From assembly GCF_027451485.1 (NCBI RefSeq), contig NZ_DAIDJE010000139.1, positions 1-64,000 of the forward strand: a stretch of 64,000 nt of DNA, given 5' to 3'. Each line of letters opens with the position of its first letter. Position 1 is the first letter of the stretch. Below the pieces are notes generated by a model. It was not told the DNA's origin, ran no database searches, and worked only from the letters and a program-made list of their open reading frames with translations. The stretch comes from Bradyrhizobium sp. (GTDB lineage Bacteria; Pseudomonadota; Alphaproteobacteria; Rhizobiales; Xanthobacteraceae). Of this stretch, positions 62,219-64,000 are shown piece by piece. The translations under genes were made by a program, and so were the position numbers.

Positions 62219-63010
62219 TCAGGCATCGACGGACCGCAGGAATTCATTGATGCAGCTGGCGATCAGATCAGGGGTCTGCACCGCCATATAGTGCCCGGTG
62301 CGAACTTCGACATAACGCGCGCCCGGTATCGTCTCGCTCACATCCTGCGCAATGGCCGGCTGACGGACGCGATCGAGGCTCCCGCCGATCACGAGCGCCG
62401 GGCACCTGATCTTGCTCAACGTCTCCGGCATGTCGGCGTTCACCAGCATTCGCCAGATCGTCGCGTAGCTGAAGGGATCGTTGCCGAGCCAGCGCGCGCG
62501 GAATTGCGCAAAGCGTTTGCCGTCCCCGCGCAGCTCCGGTGGGTAGCCGTTCAACATCGAATCCTCGACGGCCGACGCCATGCCGAGGGCCTCGATCCTG
62601 GCAACGCGTTCAAGGGCGGCCGGACGGCGCGCCGCCTCGATGCCGGTAGCGGGGCTGCCGGCGATGACCGCGCTTGCGCGGCCCGGATATTGAGCCGCGA
62701 ATTGAAGCGCGATCGCGCCGCCGACGGCTATGCCTGCAAGTGCCACCTTGCCGGTTATCTGGAGTGTGTCGAGCAGCGCGGCGATATCGGCGGCCATGGT
62801 GTCAAAGGTGAGTTCGCCGCGCACCTTCTGCGACATTCCGGCCCCGCGAGTATCGTAGCGCAGAACACGGCGCGATGTCGCAAGATGCGGCGCGACCTCG
62901 TCCCAGCTTTCGAGCGAGCCGCCCATTTCGTGCACGAGCACCAGTATGCGATCGCCCGCGCCGCTCAGCTCGTAGCGAAGCGCAACACCGTCCAGTTCGA
63001 TAAAGGGCAT
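62219..63010 (-). CDS. Alpha/beta hydrolase-fold protein with Ala at the nucleophile position
   Basis: A protein of 263 residues from the ATG at 63010; an ATG at 63031 would add 7 residues. The fold is that of 3-oxoadipate enol-lactonase-like enzymes: VLVHEMGGSLESW (oxyanion loop), LRYDTRGAGMS, VIGGSLDRVRQP (acid Asp) and GHYMAVQTP (His). The nucleophile elbow reads GIAVG (93-97), with Ala where the family has Ser. It may use another residue, work as a lyase or oxygenase-like enzyme as some fold members do, or be inactive as a hydrolase. It lies between an SDR gene and the MBL hydrolase gene. Confidence 0.85.
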   Translation of the reverse strand: MPFIELDGVALRYELSGAGDRILVLVHEMGGSLESWDEVAPHLATSRRVLRYDTRGAGMSQKVRGELTFDTMAADIAALLDTLQITGKVALAGIAVGGAIALQFAAQYPGRASAVIAGSPATGIEAARRPAALERVARIEALGMASAVEDSMLNGYPPELRGDGKRFAQFRARWLGNDPFSYATIWRMLVNADMPETLSKIRCPALVIGGSLDRVRQPAIAQDVSETIPGARYVEVRTGHYMAVQTPDLIASCINEFLRSVDA

Positions 63011-63267
63011 TTGGCGCTCCGGGAGCTGCAAATCTCAGGCATGTTCGAATTGAGCAAATCGTCGGGCTGCTGTCATCGGCCGGTAAGGCGACGCCACCTC
63101 TGCGTTTTTTGCAGCAACCGGAAGCGGAGCTCTCGCAAACGCGAAGGCGCCTGGTGCCGACTTTCCGAAGTTCGCGCTCCGACTCAGCCAAGGACCGCTT
63201 TTCTATTTGACGTTGCTGGATCGAATTGCTGCGTCTGGGGCAGGAACGTCAAACAGGCGGCACCGGC

Positions 63268-64000
63268 CTATCCCAGCATTTGCGTGTCACCGCAGATCGA
63301 GATCGCCTGTCCCGAAATGGTTCTCCCGCGCGGGCTGCACATGAAGAGGATCTGATCGGCAAGCTGGTCGGGCGTCACATATTCCTTGATCGAGGTATAG
63401 GAGAATGCGGTGCGCTCCATCTCGGCATAGGAGATGCCGCGCTGCTGCGCTTTTGCTTCCAGCACGCGGCGCTGCCGGTCGCCGGCGACGAGCCCGGGAA
63501 GGATCGCATTGACGCGGATATTGTCCGGTCCAAGCTCGATCGACAGCGACTTGGTGAAGCCGATCACGCCCCATTTCGCCGCTGCATATGGCGTTCGCAT
63601 CGCAAAGCCGAGGCGTCCGGCCGCCGACGAAATATTCACGATCGAGGCATTCTTGCTTTTGCGCAGTTCCGGCACGGCCAGCCGCGTGCAGTTGAATTGC
63701 CCGGTGAGGCAGATGTCGACGCAGCGGTCCCAGTCTTCCGGGTTCATCTCCTCGACCTTCGAGGTCGGGCCGGCAACGCCGGCATTGTTCACCAAAACGT
63801 CGAGCCCCCGCAGGTTGCCGATCGCCTCGTCGAACAAATGCTTCACGGCCTTGCGGTCGGAGACGTCGCACTTGGTCTGGGTGATCGCGGGATCGGACCT
63901 CCCAAGGGCCGCGAGCGCCGCGTCATCGACGTCGCAGGTGTGCACTTTCGCCCCCTCACGCACGAATGCGCGCGCGATCGCCAGCCCAATGCCGTTGGCG
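63268..64000 (-). CDS. SDR family oxidoreductase, cut by the window edge
   Basis: The C-terminal part of about 243 residues is visible; the frame is open to the end of the window (ANGIGLAIARAFVREGAK), so the N-terminal start of the NAD(P) site (TGxxxGIG) lies outside. LVNNAGVAG, the catalytic Ser in VNISSAAGRLGF, Tyr/Lys in TPYAAAKWGVI and LPGLVAG are present. The end SGQAISICGDTQML is typical. It should oxidise or reduce an alcohol/carbonyl. It is 257 bases upstream of the alpha/beta hydrolase gene and may be the first or an internal gene of the catabolic series. Confidence 0.88.
   Translation of the reverse strand, partial: ANGIGLAIARAFVREGAKVHTCDVDDAALAALGRSDPAITQTKCDVSDRKAVKHLFDEAIGNLRGLDVLVNNAGVAGPTSKVEEMNPEDWDRCVDICLTGQFNCTRLAVPELRKSKNASIVNISSAAGRLGFAMRTPYAAAKWGVIGFTKSLSIELGPDNIRVNAILPGLVAGDRQRRVLEAKAQQRGISYAEMERTAFSYTSIKEYVTPDQLADQILFMCSPRGRTISGQAISICGDTQMLG

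Overview
The window looks like a chromosomal segment of a Bradyrhizobium-type alphaproteobacterium (Nitrobacteraceae). The coding sequence is GC-rich and dense. Several small families typical of rhizobia are present (a DEARR-motif protein behind a GTTC-N7-GTTC box, an RT0821/Lpp0805-type lipoprotein, DUF1194, RibBX). Intergenic palindromes with GTCATTCC...GGAATGAC or GTCATGGCC...GGCCATGAC ends also fit this group. The assignment is by recognition, not by database search.

Positions 1-17,580 are an accessory region that ends at tRNA-Gln(TTG) (17,579-17,653, minus). A tyrosine recombinase (16,003-17,349) and an excisionase-like protein (15,710-15,952) sit at its right end, as in an element integrated at a tRNA 3' end. 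The left end was not found. Within it, on the minus strand, lies a probable defence block: a GTG-started MerR-like regulator, an N6-adenine DNA methylase and a PD-(D/E)xK protein joined by 4-base stop/start overlaps (7,703-11,942), then a 1,376-residue type IIG-like restriction-modification protein (3,266-7,396), then a YiiX/NlpC-like papain-fold protein with a C-terminal zinc motif (1,959-3,206). Further left are a DEARR-motif gene whose promoter overlaps a perfect alphaproteobacterial SOS box, and a secreted thermonuclease. To the right of the methylase operon is debris: a frameshifted DUF2971 gene, an intact DUF2971 gene, a small hypothetical gene, a truncated rhizobial small gene fused to a serine-recombinase fragment with an internal stop, and a decayed 3' half of initiator tRNA-Met.

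From 17,900 to about 50,000 is ordinary chromosome: acyl-CoA dehydrogenase, enoyl-CoA hydratase, metallophosphatase, histone-deacetylase-like hydrolase, xseB, dxs, tlyA and an overlapping TrmA/RlmD-type rRNA methyltransferase, clpS, a guanylate/adenylate cyclase, aroC, an ECF sigma/anti-sigma pair, a DnaJ-type chaperone, pdxH, two small SDR/metal-binding genes, corA, an L,D-transpeptidase, an extensin-like protein, an acyl-CoA ligase, an MBL hydrolase, glutaryl-CoA dehydrogenase and a RibBX gene behind an FMN riboswitch.

From 50,100 to the right edge the content is catabolic. An aminotransferase, a Tat-exported amidohydrolase and an aldo/keto reductase come first. Then follows a minus-strand series, in transcription order: SDR (cut by the window edge), alpha/beta hydrolase, MBL hydrolase, amidohydrolase, solute-binding protein, two permeases and two ATPases of a dipeptide/oligopeptide-type ABC transporter. 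A perfect 7-bp-arm palindrome stands in front of the binding-protein gene. This set looks like uptake plus hydrolysis of an amide- or ester-linked small molecule; the substrate is unknown.
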